Assembly: GCA_047495785.1 (NCBI GenBank)
Contig: JBLDXI010000013.1
Location: forward strand, 1,178,001 to 1,242,000
Length of the DNA stretch: 64,000 nucleotides
From: Lepidodermella squamata
Lineage: Eukaryota > Gastrotricha
Direction: 5' to 3'
The notes beneath the pieces were generated by a model. That model was not told the origin of the DNA, made no database searches, and saw nothing but the letters and a program-made list of their open reading frames with translations. Positions 25,078 through 35,663 of the stretch are shown piece after piece; position 1 is the stretch's first letter, and every line of letters begins with the position of its first letter. The position numbers were made by a program, and so were the translations under genes.

Positions 25078-26260
25078 CTACTTCCTGGCGTTTTGGCCGA
25101 AAATGGCCAACTTGTCAGCTTCAGCATTGCCGATATACTGTGATGACTTGACGCTGAAATCATCACTCCGTTCCATTGCGACAGCTCGGGCTTCGGCTGT
25201 AACACGTGAAGCGAAGATTGAGGCGAAAATCATCACAACTAGGAAGGCAACGGATGGAACCGTGTACATTTTGACCAAGGCGTCGATCGCGTGATAGATG
25301 TCATAAATCATCGCATCGTTACAGCCTGTCTTGAAAGCTGGCGGCTGTAAGGTACAGTCAGGCTGCCTAGTCGCATCACACGGCAATTTTTGTTCAGGCT
25401 TGATCCAAGAGCTGCTGCATGGGAAATTGGGGTATGTTCCGTTGGCGAAGGTTTTGCCCGTCGCGTTATATTTCGCTGCGAACCAATCTACACTTGACCA
25501 CTCGTTGTACTGAGCTGCCATCCAGTCCCACTCGGCCCACCCGGAAGAACCTTTCACGCCACAGCATTGGAACTAATGGAGAAATTTAGTTTCTCTGTAT
25601 CAAAAAATAATGATGCTCACCTCGGACTGAATGTTTTTCAATAAATAGCCGTAGTCGTTCAATTTCCAATCAACAGCCTCCATATCTACCTTGACATCGA
25701 TGCGGTTTTGAATTTCAATCAGGCGAGGAGCAATCGAGGTGGTATAATTGCTCCAAACACCGACTGCAGCGATGACGACGATAACATGCATAAAAAATGT
25801 TGCCGCAGAAAGTCCAGCGAGCTTTCATTTCATTATTTGCATAAGTAATTCTCAAATTATTTAAAGGGTAAGGCTTACCACTCGCGAAAGCCGGACGCCA
25901 TTTTTAACGCGACAGCAAAGCAAAGCGTAGCATAGAACGCAAGTGGTGATACCAAGGAAGGCATTCATCAAGCCTAAGGCTAGGCCTCCTCTGACTGCAT
26001 GGCTCAGCATGCCGCCCATTCGTTCGACAAGGAACAGTTTATAAGTGTACACGTACGCGTTGGTATACGTGCCTTGCGCGACTCCGATTGAAGCGGCTAA
26101 GAAAGCGTATAAGCTCCCGATTGCCAGGATCTTTCGAACAAAATATGTTTGTTTTATTGGAAATATCAGAGATTCGAGATGGATGAAAGCATACCATCGC
26201 GACGGTTGCGGCTCCAGCTAGCATAACAACTACCGATTGGGTACATCGGCACGACGTCAT
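25078..26260 (-). CDS. Tetraspanin 5 (same subfamily, copy B)
   Basis: Minus-strand exons 26260-26195, 26130-25879, 25821-25621 and 25572-25078 (66, 252, 201 and 495 nt) give 337 residues. The start reads MTSCRCTQSVVV, a diverged form of the MGCRGTQS start, and the second exon is 15 nt shorter than in its two sisters. The loop has FQCCGVKGSSGW, FPC, PC, DC and KTGC. TM4 is VAFLVVMIFASIFASR followed by VTAEARAV, as in copy A. The tail ends AEADKLAIFGQNARK, so the shared C-terminal motif is shortened and has lost the EI(I/V)AK end. Membrane topology and CCG motif make the family call firm. Confidence 0.9.
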
Positions 26261-27000
26261 GTTTTTTAAATCAAAATTGATCAAATCTGTGATATAGAAA
26301 TGAATATTCTGGAGAATTCGGCGAAGATTCCAATTTTAGCATTTGAAGCAGGCAATTTCAACTTCCTGATGTCGACCTGTATCTTAAAAGAATGCCAACA
26401 TAATGTATGAAGAGATGAAATCTAATTACATTTTTAGTTTATCAACAACATAATCGGTGTTAACACGTTTGAGCAAGAATAAAAGCGAGAGGCTAATGAT
26501 TCAATAACAAAATATAGCCAACCCCATTGTTTAAGGCTTTGTGTTTGACGCATTACGAAGGTGGCTTAGAAATGTAGCAAAACTTGGAATCTAATTGGTA
26601 CTTATGTTTGCAGCCCTTATAACTGGCAAATAAACGTTCCGCGCAAATGATAATATTAGTCAAGATCGAAGATTAGAGAAAAATGAAGGCAGATCTACAA
26701 GCCAAACTTTCAGATCTGACTAATCACATTTTTGGCGACTTATCGGAATATCTGAGTCATTTTTGTGTGGAAATTTAAATTATAAACCTGAATCATCCCC
26801 AAACGTAGCTTCCGGAACAAAAGTTCTGTAAGTGCTCACAGAGACATAAAGAGGGAGTCTAATATACAATGTATAAGGAATTTGGAACAGGTATACGATT
26901 ATTAAAGAATTCCCACACCTTTCAAGGTTTAATTGTAACAGGGAGAAGTAGTTCGAAAGGTCGGCTTTCACCCCGTTAGTATGAACTATGAATAGATATC
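26261..27000. other. Intergenic upstream of tetraspanin 5
   Basis: Promoter-side flank of the minus-strand tetraspanin. Nothing recognisable before the MITE at 27001. Confidence 0.4.
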
Positions 27001-27106
27001 CAGGGTGTTCGTTAAATAATATCTAACTTTTAGCTCGAAAACGCTGAATCGCGTGCCAAAAGCAGCAAAGCTATTTATAGCTAGCTATTATTTCTTGAAC
27101 ACCCTG
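27001..27106. mobile_element. 106-bp MITE with mariner-like inverted ends
   Basis: The left end CAGGGTGTTC followed by AAATAATA is mirrored at the right end (GAACACCCTG preceded by TATTATTT), giving about 20 of 24 matching terminal bases. CAGGGTGT ends are common in Tc1/mariner-type elements. TA follows the right end, but a clean TA on the left is not adjacent, so the target duplication is uncertain. Confidence 0.65.
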
Positions 27107-27109
27107 TAC

Positions 27110-27620
27110 TTCAATCGCCATGCGTCCTTTTGGTAGGTCGTTTTCTCCAAAAACTATATAGACGTTGGTTCACAACAACTTCCAACTTGCGGGATGGGCA
27201 ATGGTCGCAGAGCTGTCCACGGGTCGACCCGGCCCGTGTCAGTAAATATATCCGAAACTGACCCGATCCGTAAAAAATATGACACGAAATTTCTATTCCT
27301 TCTTCCTTCTCGTTGATCAAAACCTTCAAAGAGACTTTATGTTAACTCAAAAGACACAAGACACAAGATCAAAGGATGGCTACGGGAATATCTTGAAATA
27401 TTATAATTTTACTTTCTGTCAAATTTGCTGAAAACAGTGGTAAAAAGACTGGTTTTTGATTTTTGAAAACCATAGACCCGTACCCGCTCGAACCCGGCCC
27501 GGCCCGTGGAAAACTCTAAATCACCATACGTCTTTTTGAACGATCGGTTTTTCCGAAAACTAGATGATCGTCCGCAACGAAATCAATCATGCGGGGTGGG
27601 TAGGTAGGGGTCGTCTTCCA
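27110..27620. repeat. Two diverged direct repeat copies
   Basis: The segment at about 27112-27240 and the one at about 27515-27605 align: CCAT(g/a)CGT, a CG..TTTTC(T/C)CC.AAAACTA block, then TGCGGG(A/G)TGGG. GC-rich words related to CACGGG and GGCCCGTG occur between and beside them. On the minus strand both copies end in similar short open frames with a stop at the same aligned place. They look like decayed copies of one element or exon. Confidence 0.45.
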
Positions 27621-27752
27621 CTCTTCCGGTGATACACGGGTGATTGGCATATTTAGACCAACTTTTTCAGCCAATCTGACATTGCGTTTCCGCCATGGAC
27701 AGCAACCATCCTGAAATGAAACCTGTCGCGCTAAATTTTCTCCTAATAACAA

Positions 27753-27990
27753 GTCCGATTCCGGTCATATGGCTTAGACAAGGCTATGATGGAGTCGCGT
27801 CAATCAGCATTCATGTATGAGATGCACGGCATGGATTGCGGTAAAAGCCATAACAGAAGCGACTAATGCGGCTCATTACTCATGGATACGTCGCCATGGC
27901 TTACCAGTCCATGTTGTGCATGTCATACATAATGCCCATTGACGCGATTCCATGATGGGTGTGTCCAAGCCGCCATGACCGGAATCGGGC
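27753..27990. repeat. Inverted repeat with ~105-bp arms
   Basis: The left arm 27753-27863 and the right arm 27890-27990 are reverse complements at roughly three quarters identity by eye (shared words include GATTCCGGTCAT, CGCGTCAAT and ATGTATGA.ATGCAC), with a 26-bp loop. The transcript could fold into a long hairpin. No terminal signature was recognised. Confidence 0.65.
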
Positions 27991-28345
27991 TTTCAATTCC
28001 GGACGCAGTTGTGCGCGCAAGGTTTGATTCGTCCATGGCAAAAATATGCCCAATCTCTCATTGGCAGAAATTCCTTCGTTGTCTACGGCATTGTGGATAA
28101 TATTCACACCGCGGTTCAGTTCCAACTACAGATTATTATTCTCCCTTAATTACTAACTATTAACTGCAAGGTTATGTCTATCGCATCAGCCGCTTTTATT
28201 TTCCGTGGAGTTCTGCGAATGTATTCCCAGGTTCTCATATTTATTATTGGCACCTTGAGTAAAGCATACATTGAAACGTGCGCGGAAAACGTAATTTTTT
28301 TAAGATCGGAGCTTCGGTTTTGAACGGAGGAATAAATAACCCAGT
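27991..28345. other. Intergenic
   Basis: A minus-strand open frame reaching back to 27901 overlaps the right arm of the inverted repeat; I do not recognise its product. Otherwise nothing seen. Confidence 0.35.
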
Positions 28346-29578
28346 TTATTTTGTTCCGCTGTTGTTCTTGGCGACAATTTCGTAGCAGATTTTAGCCAAC
28401 TCGTCAGACTCCAACTCGGCGATCGACTTGTCGAGGTACGAAGGCATCAACATCTGCGTCGATGCACAGCTCACACGATGTGTGCTGTCATTGTCGCGAT
28501 GAAGAGCGAGCGATTGCTTCAGGATGAGTTTCGCCGATCGCGAAACGCGTCGGGTGTAGATAGACGCGAAAATAAGGCCAATCACCTGAACAATTGCGAC
28601 GATCGCGAAGGCGATGTTGAACATGCGAAGGCTGTCGTAGATGTTCTCTTCGAGAGGTAAGGCACATCCGTACAATGCTGAAGGCTTTGCAACAGTGCAA
28701 TCCGGTGATGGAACCTCACCGCATGGTTCAAGGATGGTGGACATATCCGAAAAAGGCGTACAAGGGAAGGTTGGAAGTTGGCCCCCCGATCGCACGTTCT
28801 CATTGCCAACAATATACTTGTTTCTGAACCATTCGACTCTGCTCCACTCATCAAATCCATCGACGCCACAACAGCCGTACTAAACATGTTGGAATTTCGT
28901 GATATAATAGTTCTATGTTCGAAACCAAACCTGATTTTGAATGTCAATGAATAAACGGCCTTTGTTATTAAGCCTTTGTCTGCCTGTAAATTCATCGCTT
29001 TCAACGTTGATTCCGTCACGGAGACGAATCAAAGCCGGTCGGATGGACGTGTTGACTTTGGTCATCAGAATGATACCAGTGATCAGTACAATCAGATGAA
29101 AAGCTGTGTTGATCGCAACCAAAGCCAAGTACTTTGAGAAAAACAAACTTTTCATATAAATAAAACTCGCATATTAAAGTTTTACAGCTTTAGTAGCAGC
29201 TGGCGTTCCTTTGCATCGGCAGCACAATAGAATGAAGCCGTAAAGCGAGGCGAAGACGGCAAGGGCTGAGATGGTCATTGCAACGCCAAGCCCGAGCGAA
29301 ATAGTTGCACCTTGGCCGAAGACCCCAACGACATGAGTCAGGCGATTGAACAAAAATGAGTTGTACGTGAAGACATCAGCAACTTCCCAACGGCCTTTGT
29401 GTACTCCGATTGTAGTTATTACCGTCAGAGCGAATAGGAGACCCGAAAAAACCTGAATGAAACCAAAAATGAGGTTCGGTTTTTGTCGCTAAAATGTGAC
29501 CAATTAAATAATTACTAGTGAGAGGAAGTTGAACAGAGCCAGCAGAACTACCAACGACTGAGTTCCTCGGCAACCCAT
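28346..29578 (-). CDS. Tetraspanin 6 (MGCRGTQS subfamily, copy C)
   Basis: Minus-strand exons 29578-29516, 29452-29186, 29131-28931 and 28879-28346 (63, 267, 201 and 534 nt) give 354 residues; the first three exon sizes equal those of copy A. It starts MGCRGTQSLVV, has four membrane segments, a loop with YGCCGVDGFDEW, FPC, PC, DC and GC, and TM4 FAIVAIVQVIGLIFASIY. The tail is longer than in the other copies and ends LESDELAKICYEIVAK before a short NNSGTK extension. A TATAAAAGG box occurs on the same strand at 29843-29851, about 265 bp upstream of the ATG. Confidence 0.9.
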
Positions 29579-30523
29579 ATTTTATATTCGATATAAGTAA
29601 ATAACTATTTTAATTAGAATATTCGAACTATAAGTGAAAAAGTGAAGATCCATGCATTTTCTGAAAAAATTAATTAAGCTATATCTGTGGGGATGGCTGT
29701 TTGAAGTTTGCTCATTCATTTTATTATTAGTTAGTGTTTTCAAGCAGTGCCAGAAATCCTTCCATACATTTTATATGACATCACCGCGCACACGGCGAGG
29801 TCGTGCTCGTGCGTTTTCTCAACTTCCACTGCGCCGTCTCCGCCTTTTATATGCCGTAATTTTCGTATACAGGTAATATACCACGAATAGAAAAAACGTC
29901 GTCATGTTTTTCAACCCTTCGACAGAGCGGCTCTGCTTGTGAGGCTGGTGTTTACTATTGCTCATATATTATGCACATCTTTACCACCTTTAGATTTCCC
30001 TTCACCGCGATTCGTACGTGAATCATCGCGCATAAATATCAACAGAGGCTTCTGCCCACATCTCTATGACTTGACGATATGAACTGCACTTCCCGCTTTG
30101 AAAACTGCGTCATGCGGTAAAAGTGCATTTGATTTCAAATAAAAAATTGGTATTTTAACGGGTTTTAAAACAAAGGAACGCGGAGACAGGATGCAGCTGA
30201 ACAAAATGAAGCCCACATGAAACATTAATATGGATTGAAATTCTTTATTTATTTTATTAAATATCATCATCATATGCAGCTGAGAAAGCAGGCATTAGAT
30301 ATTGAAGCTATTTTTTAATTGACAAAAAAAGTTTGTAGTCGATGCTTGCAAATTATCAATGCGTCTCACAATCTTATCAATGACAGGCCGCGTGGCGGAA
30401 ATACGTTGCAACGATATAATGAAACAGTGAGTGATAAAGTGTTTCCATTTTCGCACAGAATATTTTTTGCCCACAAGCCAAGTCGGCTTTCTGATCAACA
30501 AGTTGAGCAAAAGATCCATCAGC
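29579..30523. other. Divergent intergenic region
   Basis: Lies between the minus-strand tetraspanin and the plus-strand GST array, so it should hold promoters for both. A minus-strand TATAAAAGG is at 29843-29851. Short open frames on both strands (29652-29876, 30295-30531) are not supported. Confidence 0.5.
29843..29851 (-). promoter_or_regulatory. Candidate TATA box for tetraspanin 6
   Basis: Minus strand reads TATAAAAGG, a full TATA consensus, about 265 bp upstream of the ATG. A 5' UTR or leader intron would be needed to fill the distance, so the link is inferred. Confidence 0.35.
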
Positions 30524-31492
30524 ATGGCTAGTTCATTGCCAAGTGCTATACGTTTGCACTATTTCAACGCGAGATCGAGGGGCGAACTTATTAGGTACAT
30601 CCTCTACTACGCCGAGGTACCTTTCGTCGACAATCGCATCGATCGAGCTGCATGGTCAAGCATCAAACCAAGTAAAAGAAATTAGCTTTAGCGTGGTTTA
30701 TAACTAAGCTAAAATTCATCCAGAGTTTCCTACGGGCCAAATTCCAGTTCTTGAATATACGGATGAAAAAGGCCAGGTCAAACTGCTGGTTCAAAGTGGA
30801 GCCATTGTTCGAGCTTGCGCCAAGTGGTTCGGTTTGGCTGGGCAAACACCGGCCGAGGAGGCTCAAGCTAATGAAGCTTATGAATGGTTCATAACCTATA
30901 CCACTCTGAAATGTATAATTTTACCCTGGTGATTTATAGCTTGCGGGATATAGCAGATGCAGGTTCACGAGCATTTTGGGAGCATGACCCAACGAAAAAG
31001 GTACCGATTGTTCTGTTCGAGCTTTTCCTCGATAATATATTTTTTAATTTTAAGGCTGAGCTGTTGAAGCAATGCGAGACGGAAACTACTCCACGCATAT
31101 TGGGGTTTCTTGAATCACGGCTCTCAGAGAATGGTGGTCAATTTTTAGCAGGCAAATCGGTACGGAGATTTCGCAATATCCTCTTGAAATTATCAATAAA
31201 TTTTTACAATTTTTACTCAGTTTACCTATGCTGATTTCGCAGTATCAACAGTCCTTGATCACGTCAGTCGCGATATTAGACTTGAAGCTAATAGCACTGG
31301 TATAATTGCCCCATGAGCTCTTATTCCATTTGATTTAATTTATTTATTTTTTCAGTTCCGTTTCGAACGGCTTTTGTTGACTTGAAGAAGTTGGAGCAGC
31401 AGTTTCCTGGCATCATTTCGCTGAAAAAGCGGGTTGAGAGCACGCCCTCCATCAAGTCCTACTTGGCTAAGCGGCCTGACACACTATTTTGA
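30524..31492 (+). CDS. Glutathione S-transferase, sigma-like, copy 1
   Basis: Exons 30524-30671, 30724-30886, 30940-31000, 31055-31159, 31221-31299 and 31356-31492 give 230 residues, slightly longer than a usual sigma GST (about 200-210). The N-terminal thioredoxin-fold domain has the catalytic Tyr in LHYFNARSRGELIR, the cis-Pro stretch GQIPVLEY, and the glutathione-binding QSGAI (usual QS.AI). The C-terminal helical domain contains the N-capping-like FTYADFAV and ends with FPG...P.I..YL.KRP. The enzyme conjugates glutathione to electrophiles or isomerises prostaglandin-type substrates in the cytosol. This copy has one intron less at the 5' end and one more (31001-31054) in the helical domain than its three sisters. 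Confidence 0.92.
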
Positions 31493-31689
31493 ACTCGGAT
31501 TACAAACTCCTGACGGATTTTGTTGATGAATCGTGAAATAATAAATTGAACAAATTTCAAGAGCGTGTGCTTGTGTATTTCTGCTTTTTTGTTACAAAGA
31601 GCGGTGTGCCTCACCCTACTAGTGTATGCAATTTTATTATTCACATTGGTACCTTTTCCCATCGAATTGATCTTCAATTTTTTTGTAAA

Positions 31690-32642
31690 ATGGCTGCCAT
31701 TCGTAACGCAAAACTGATTTACTTCAATGGCCGCATGAGAGGCGAGACGATTCGAATCATGCTAAATTACCTCGGGGTGAGTTGCGATTCTCGGAGTTGA
31801 ATTTCCTTCGCCAATCGTTCTGACTTTTCTACGTCAGGTTCCATTTGAGGATCATCGAGTCCCTTTACGAGAATGGTTCAACTTTAGAAAGAGTAATATT
31901 TTTTAATCGAAAGACACTGTCATGTCAAAATTTCTTTGCGTAATAGGCACGCCACTTCAGCAGGTGCCGATTTTAGAATACGATGACGAGCAGAATAAAC
32001 GTGTGGTCATGGTTCAGCAGGGCACGATCGTTCGATCAATAGCTCGCTGGTACGCTTTGGACGGCCAGTCACGAAGGGAAACTGCTTTGGCAGACGAAGC
32101 TTATGAATGGTTTGTTACTTCATGACTCAAAACCAGCTTGACATAATTAGGAATATAGCACTCGTGAAATTATTGATAATGGAGGAAGGGCCGTTTGGGA
32201 GTCAAACGCCGAAAGAAAAGTTGAACTGACCGAACATTGGCAGCAGTCTATCGCTCCACGGTTCCTGACGCACCTTGAGAAAATGTTCACATCCGGGGGA
32301 TCCAAGTTCATGGCCGGCGGAAAGTCGGTGAGTGGATCAATTTATCTTCGAATCGCGATAGCTATACTTTATTTAAAAGTTCACATACGCCGACTTTAGT
32401 GTAGCAACCATGCTGGAAAATATCTCCGACAACGTTGTCATCATCCCGAAACGTAAGAAGATTTGTAAAAGTTTGCGCCATTCATGCATTTGCAATTTTT
32501 TTCAGTTGTTTTTATCGATGCCCCAATTACGAAGGAGGACTTGAACAAAAAGTTCCCTGGCTTGGTGGCTTTGCAGAAAACGGTTTACGAGCATCCCAAG
32601 ATCGCTGAGTACTTGAAGAAACGGCCGAAAACTAAGTTTTGA
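31690..32642 (+). CDS. Glutathione S-transferase, sigma-like, copy 2
   Basis: Exons 31690-31776, 31838-31892, 31947-32109, 32159-32327, 32380-32452 and 32506-32642 give 227 residues. The catalytic Tyr lies in LIYFNGRMRGETIR, the cis-Pro in QQVPILEY, and the glutathione-binding site reads QQGTI, where the usual Ser after Gln is replaced by Gly in the form QQGT. FTYADFSV marks the helical domain. The 163-nt and 137-nt exons are the same length as in all four copies of the array. The gene starts 197 bp after the stop of copy 1. Confidence 0.92.
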
Positions 32643-32758
32643 CGATTAACTTATGAGGTGTATGCTTTGATGATCGCAGTGAGAAGTGAAAGGCATGGAA
32701 AGGAACACTTGAAAATATGGTCCACTTTATTACTAGGCGAATTTGATCTTTGTGGAAT

Positions 32759-33718
32759 ATGCTGATTCGAAACGCGAAGCTAACCTACTTCAATGCTCGT
32801 GCTAGAGGCGAGACAATCAGATTTATGCTCAACTATTTACAGGTAAAAGTCGAACCTGATACTAACTAGACAAGACTCAATTCTCTCTCCGCCAGACACC
32901 TTTTGAAGATAGAAGATTCCAATGGAAAGAATGGAAACATATCAAGCCTTGTGAGTAACTTGGATGTTTGAAGTCGGGTGGTGGAATTTTCTTGTTTCAG
33001 CAACGCCAACTGGTCAAGTTCCCGTGTTCGAATTTGACGACGAGAATAACAACCGCGTGGTTATGGTGCAGCAGGGAACAATCGTCCGATCACTGGCAAG
33101 ATGGCACAATTTGAGCGGAAAATCGTCCGAAGAAGCAGTCAAAGCCGACGTAGCTTACGAATGGTGAGAACGAAATGATATGATGATGTTGTATTTCGAA
33201 GTGAAATGAAATTTTTAGTGTGCGAGATGTCGTAGATGGTGCCATCAAGGTGATGCAGTGCGTTATTCCAGATCAAAGGAAGGAGCTGAATGATTACTGG
33301 AAAATCAATTTAACCCCAAGATTTCTGAGCTACTTGGAAACACTTCAGAAGTCTGGCAAGTCTGATTTCATGGCCGGTGGGAATTCGGTGGGTGCAGATT
33401 CATCCAGCTTCGGCCTCGTCTAATTAATGCTGATTTTATAGTTCACCTACGCTGATTTCGCCGTAGCATCGCTGCTCGACTTGATATCGGAGAGAATGAT
33501 TGCGTCCTCACCACGAGTTTCCCCGCCAAGTAAGTTTCCGGAATAATGAATAATCTCTGATCAATTCTTGTCGTCAAACAGCCTCGTTTTGTGACGTACC
33601 AATGAACAAGCGAGACATTGATAAAAATTATCCGGGCCTGGCTAAAGTTCGAGATCAAGTGCTGCAGGATTCAAGGATCGCCAAATACCTGGAAACTCGC
33701 CCGAAAACAAGCTACTGA
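32759..33718 (+). CDS. Glutathione S-transferase, sigma-like, copy 3
   Basis: Exons 32759-32842, 32896-32950, 33001-33163, 33219-33387, 33442-33529 and 33582-33718 give 231 residues. Catalytic Tyr in LTYFNARARGETIR, cis-Pro in GQVPVFEF, QQGTI at the glutathione site as in copy 2, and FTYADFAV in the helical domain. Exon lengths 55, 163, 169 and 137 equal those of copy 2, so these two are the closest pair by structure. It starts 116 bp after the previous stop. ATG at 32759 was chosen because it aligns with the other copies' start. Confidence 0.92.
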
Positions 33719-33860
33719 TTAATTATTAAAATTCATTCTTCGGTGACATCAATTGAAGCTGACTATGTGATAACTAGGGATAAATAATATTTTCAAAGCA
33801 ATTTTTCGGTATTCAATTCGGGATTTCATTCGCCAGGAAATAGAGGGTTTTATAGCCTCA

Positions 33861-34809
33861 ATGAAAAGCGTCAAGTTGACTTACTTCAATGCTCGCGGCC
33901 GAGGTGAAACAATTAGGCTATTGCTCCATTTTCTCGGGGTAAAAAGCTGCCTTGTTACCTTCAAATTTGTTTTAATCAGATTTAATGTGAGTTTGCAGAT
34001 CGACTTTGAGGATTATCGCATTCCACAGCAGGAGTGGCGAATGAATTATAAATCAAGTAGGTCTTGCAATATTCTGCGCAATTTTATTACAAGTGGTTTC
34101 AAAATAGAAATGCCTCTGCAGCAAATCCCCATTCTTGAATTCGAAGATGAAAATGACCAGCGCCACACGATGACACAATCAGCTGCCATTTTGCGATTAA
34201 TCGCGAGGACCTACGGAGCAGCCGGCCGGACACCTGAAGAGATGGCTGTCGTAGATGAAATTTATGAATGGTATATACTAGAAATAGCGAAAATAATAGT
34301 TTGATCATGATAATTTTCAGCCAACGTGAAATTGATGATTTCACCTACAAAATAATTTGGGAAAATAATGGCGAGCGCAAGAATCAATTGATGGAAACAG
34401 CGAGAAATGACCTGTGCCCGCGGTTACTTGGCTACTTGGAAAAGCGATTGATAGCTAATGGCGGGCAATTTTTCGCTGGTGATCAGGTTTGTGATTCGAT
34501 ATACATACTGCTTTCTAAAAGTGATCTGTTTTTTCTGTAGTACACCTACGCAGATCTTGCCGTTGCTGCTCTACTAGCGCACATAACGGGCCCTTTGGTC
34601 ATCAGGCCAGATGGTAGACAAATGAGCCAACATGATTCATCTGTTGGAAGAAATAATTTAAACATTTTTCAGTTGCTTTTTGCGCGGCAATTCTAACCGA
34701 GAACGAATTACAAAGCAAGTATCCTGGTTTGGCTGCTCTAATGAAATCTGTCCATAACCATCCGGCGATTTCGGGCTATGTAGCCAGCCGACCTGAAACG
34801 GCATTTTGA
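33861..34809 (+). CDS. Glutathione S-transferase, sigma-like, copy 4
   Basis: Exons 33861-33938, 33999-34056, 34108-34270, 34321-34486, 34541-34613 and 34673-34809 give 224 residues. Catalytic Tyr in LTYFNARGRGETIR, cis-Pro in QQIPILEF, glutathione-binding QSAAI (canonical form, unlike copies 2 and 3), YTYADLAV in the helical domain and a terminal SRPETAF. It starts 142 bp after copy 3. The short spacing and shared strand of the four genes would fit either simple tandem duplication or a polycistronic unit. Confidence 0.92.
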
Positions 34810-35663
34810 TAACTTGGGCTTGCCAGAAGCCAGAAGTAACTTGGGCGCATCTTTCAACTATAATCAATGAGAACTGTTTTTACTATCAATGAGCTCCTGA
34901 TTTTCGTCGACGGAGACATTAGCGAACATTGGCTTCAGAACTGTTTTGTTTCATGCGAGAGCGATATTTTTCGGCAAGTAATATTTTGATTCAGACCGAT
35001 GAATTCCGCTTGGAATGTTCATGTAGCCAAAAAAAGAATAAAAATGACATTGTATCTGACGCGGTCTATGAAGTGATTCCCTGATGAATTTCCCGATCTA
35101 AGCCTTTGAAGGATTCAGTTCTCCATTCAGTTCTCAGTTTAATAAAGCTGGATTTGAATCCATAAAATGCCCTTTCTAGTTGAATATCTGCTTCCTGCAT
35201 CTGCGGAATCCCCATTACACGCACGGATCATGGCGATATAAGAATAATAATGATTTATTGGAAATTTTGAACTTCCAAGGCAAAACTGGCGTGTGTGTAC
35301 TTGTGGCGAGTTGAGGCGTGGAGTATAATTCTTCTACTTTGCAAGGAAGCCTGATTGAAAGGCATTTTTGCTTATAGGCGTATCGACAGTAAAGAGAAAA
35401 TCGAAATCAATGGCAAAACTGTTGGCTTGATTTTCTAAAAAAAAATCACATTAACAGCTACGCAGCGGATATTGGGTAAAACCGTCTGTTTGTCAAATTT
35501 TCGGGCTTTTTCGACCTTATTATTCCAAATTATTTTAAAAATTTAGCTGAAGTCAACACGCGCCCTCATTTAAAAAATTAGGCACGCGAATAAGTAGCCC
35601 CTATTATATTGAAATTCAAATTTTCATAGTAATTTTTAGTTGACTAAAATTCTGAAATTCTCA
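34810..35663. other. Intergenic
   Basis: 3' flank of the GST array and promoter side of the next gene. An AG preceded by T-rich sequence ends at 35639 (TTTTTAG), 24 bp before the ATG at 35664, and may be an acceptor for a 5' UTR intron or a trans-spliced leader. Confidence 0.4.

Noticed and set aside
27901-28125. 75-residue minus-strand open frame as a gene
   Set aside because: It overlaps the inverted repeat, has no splice partners and no recognised family; kept only as part of the repeat observation.
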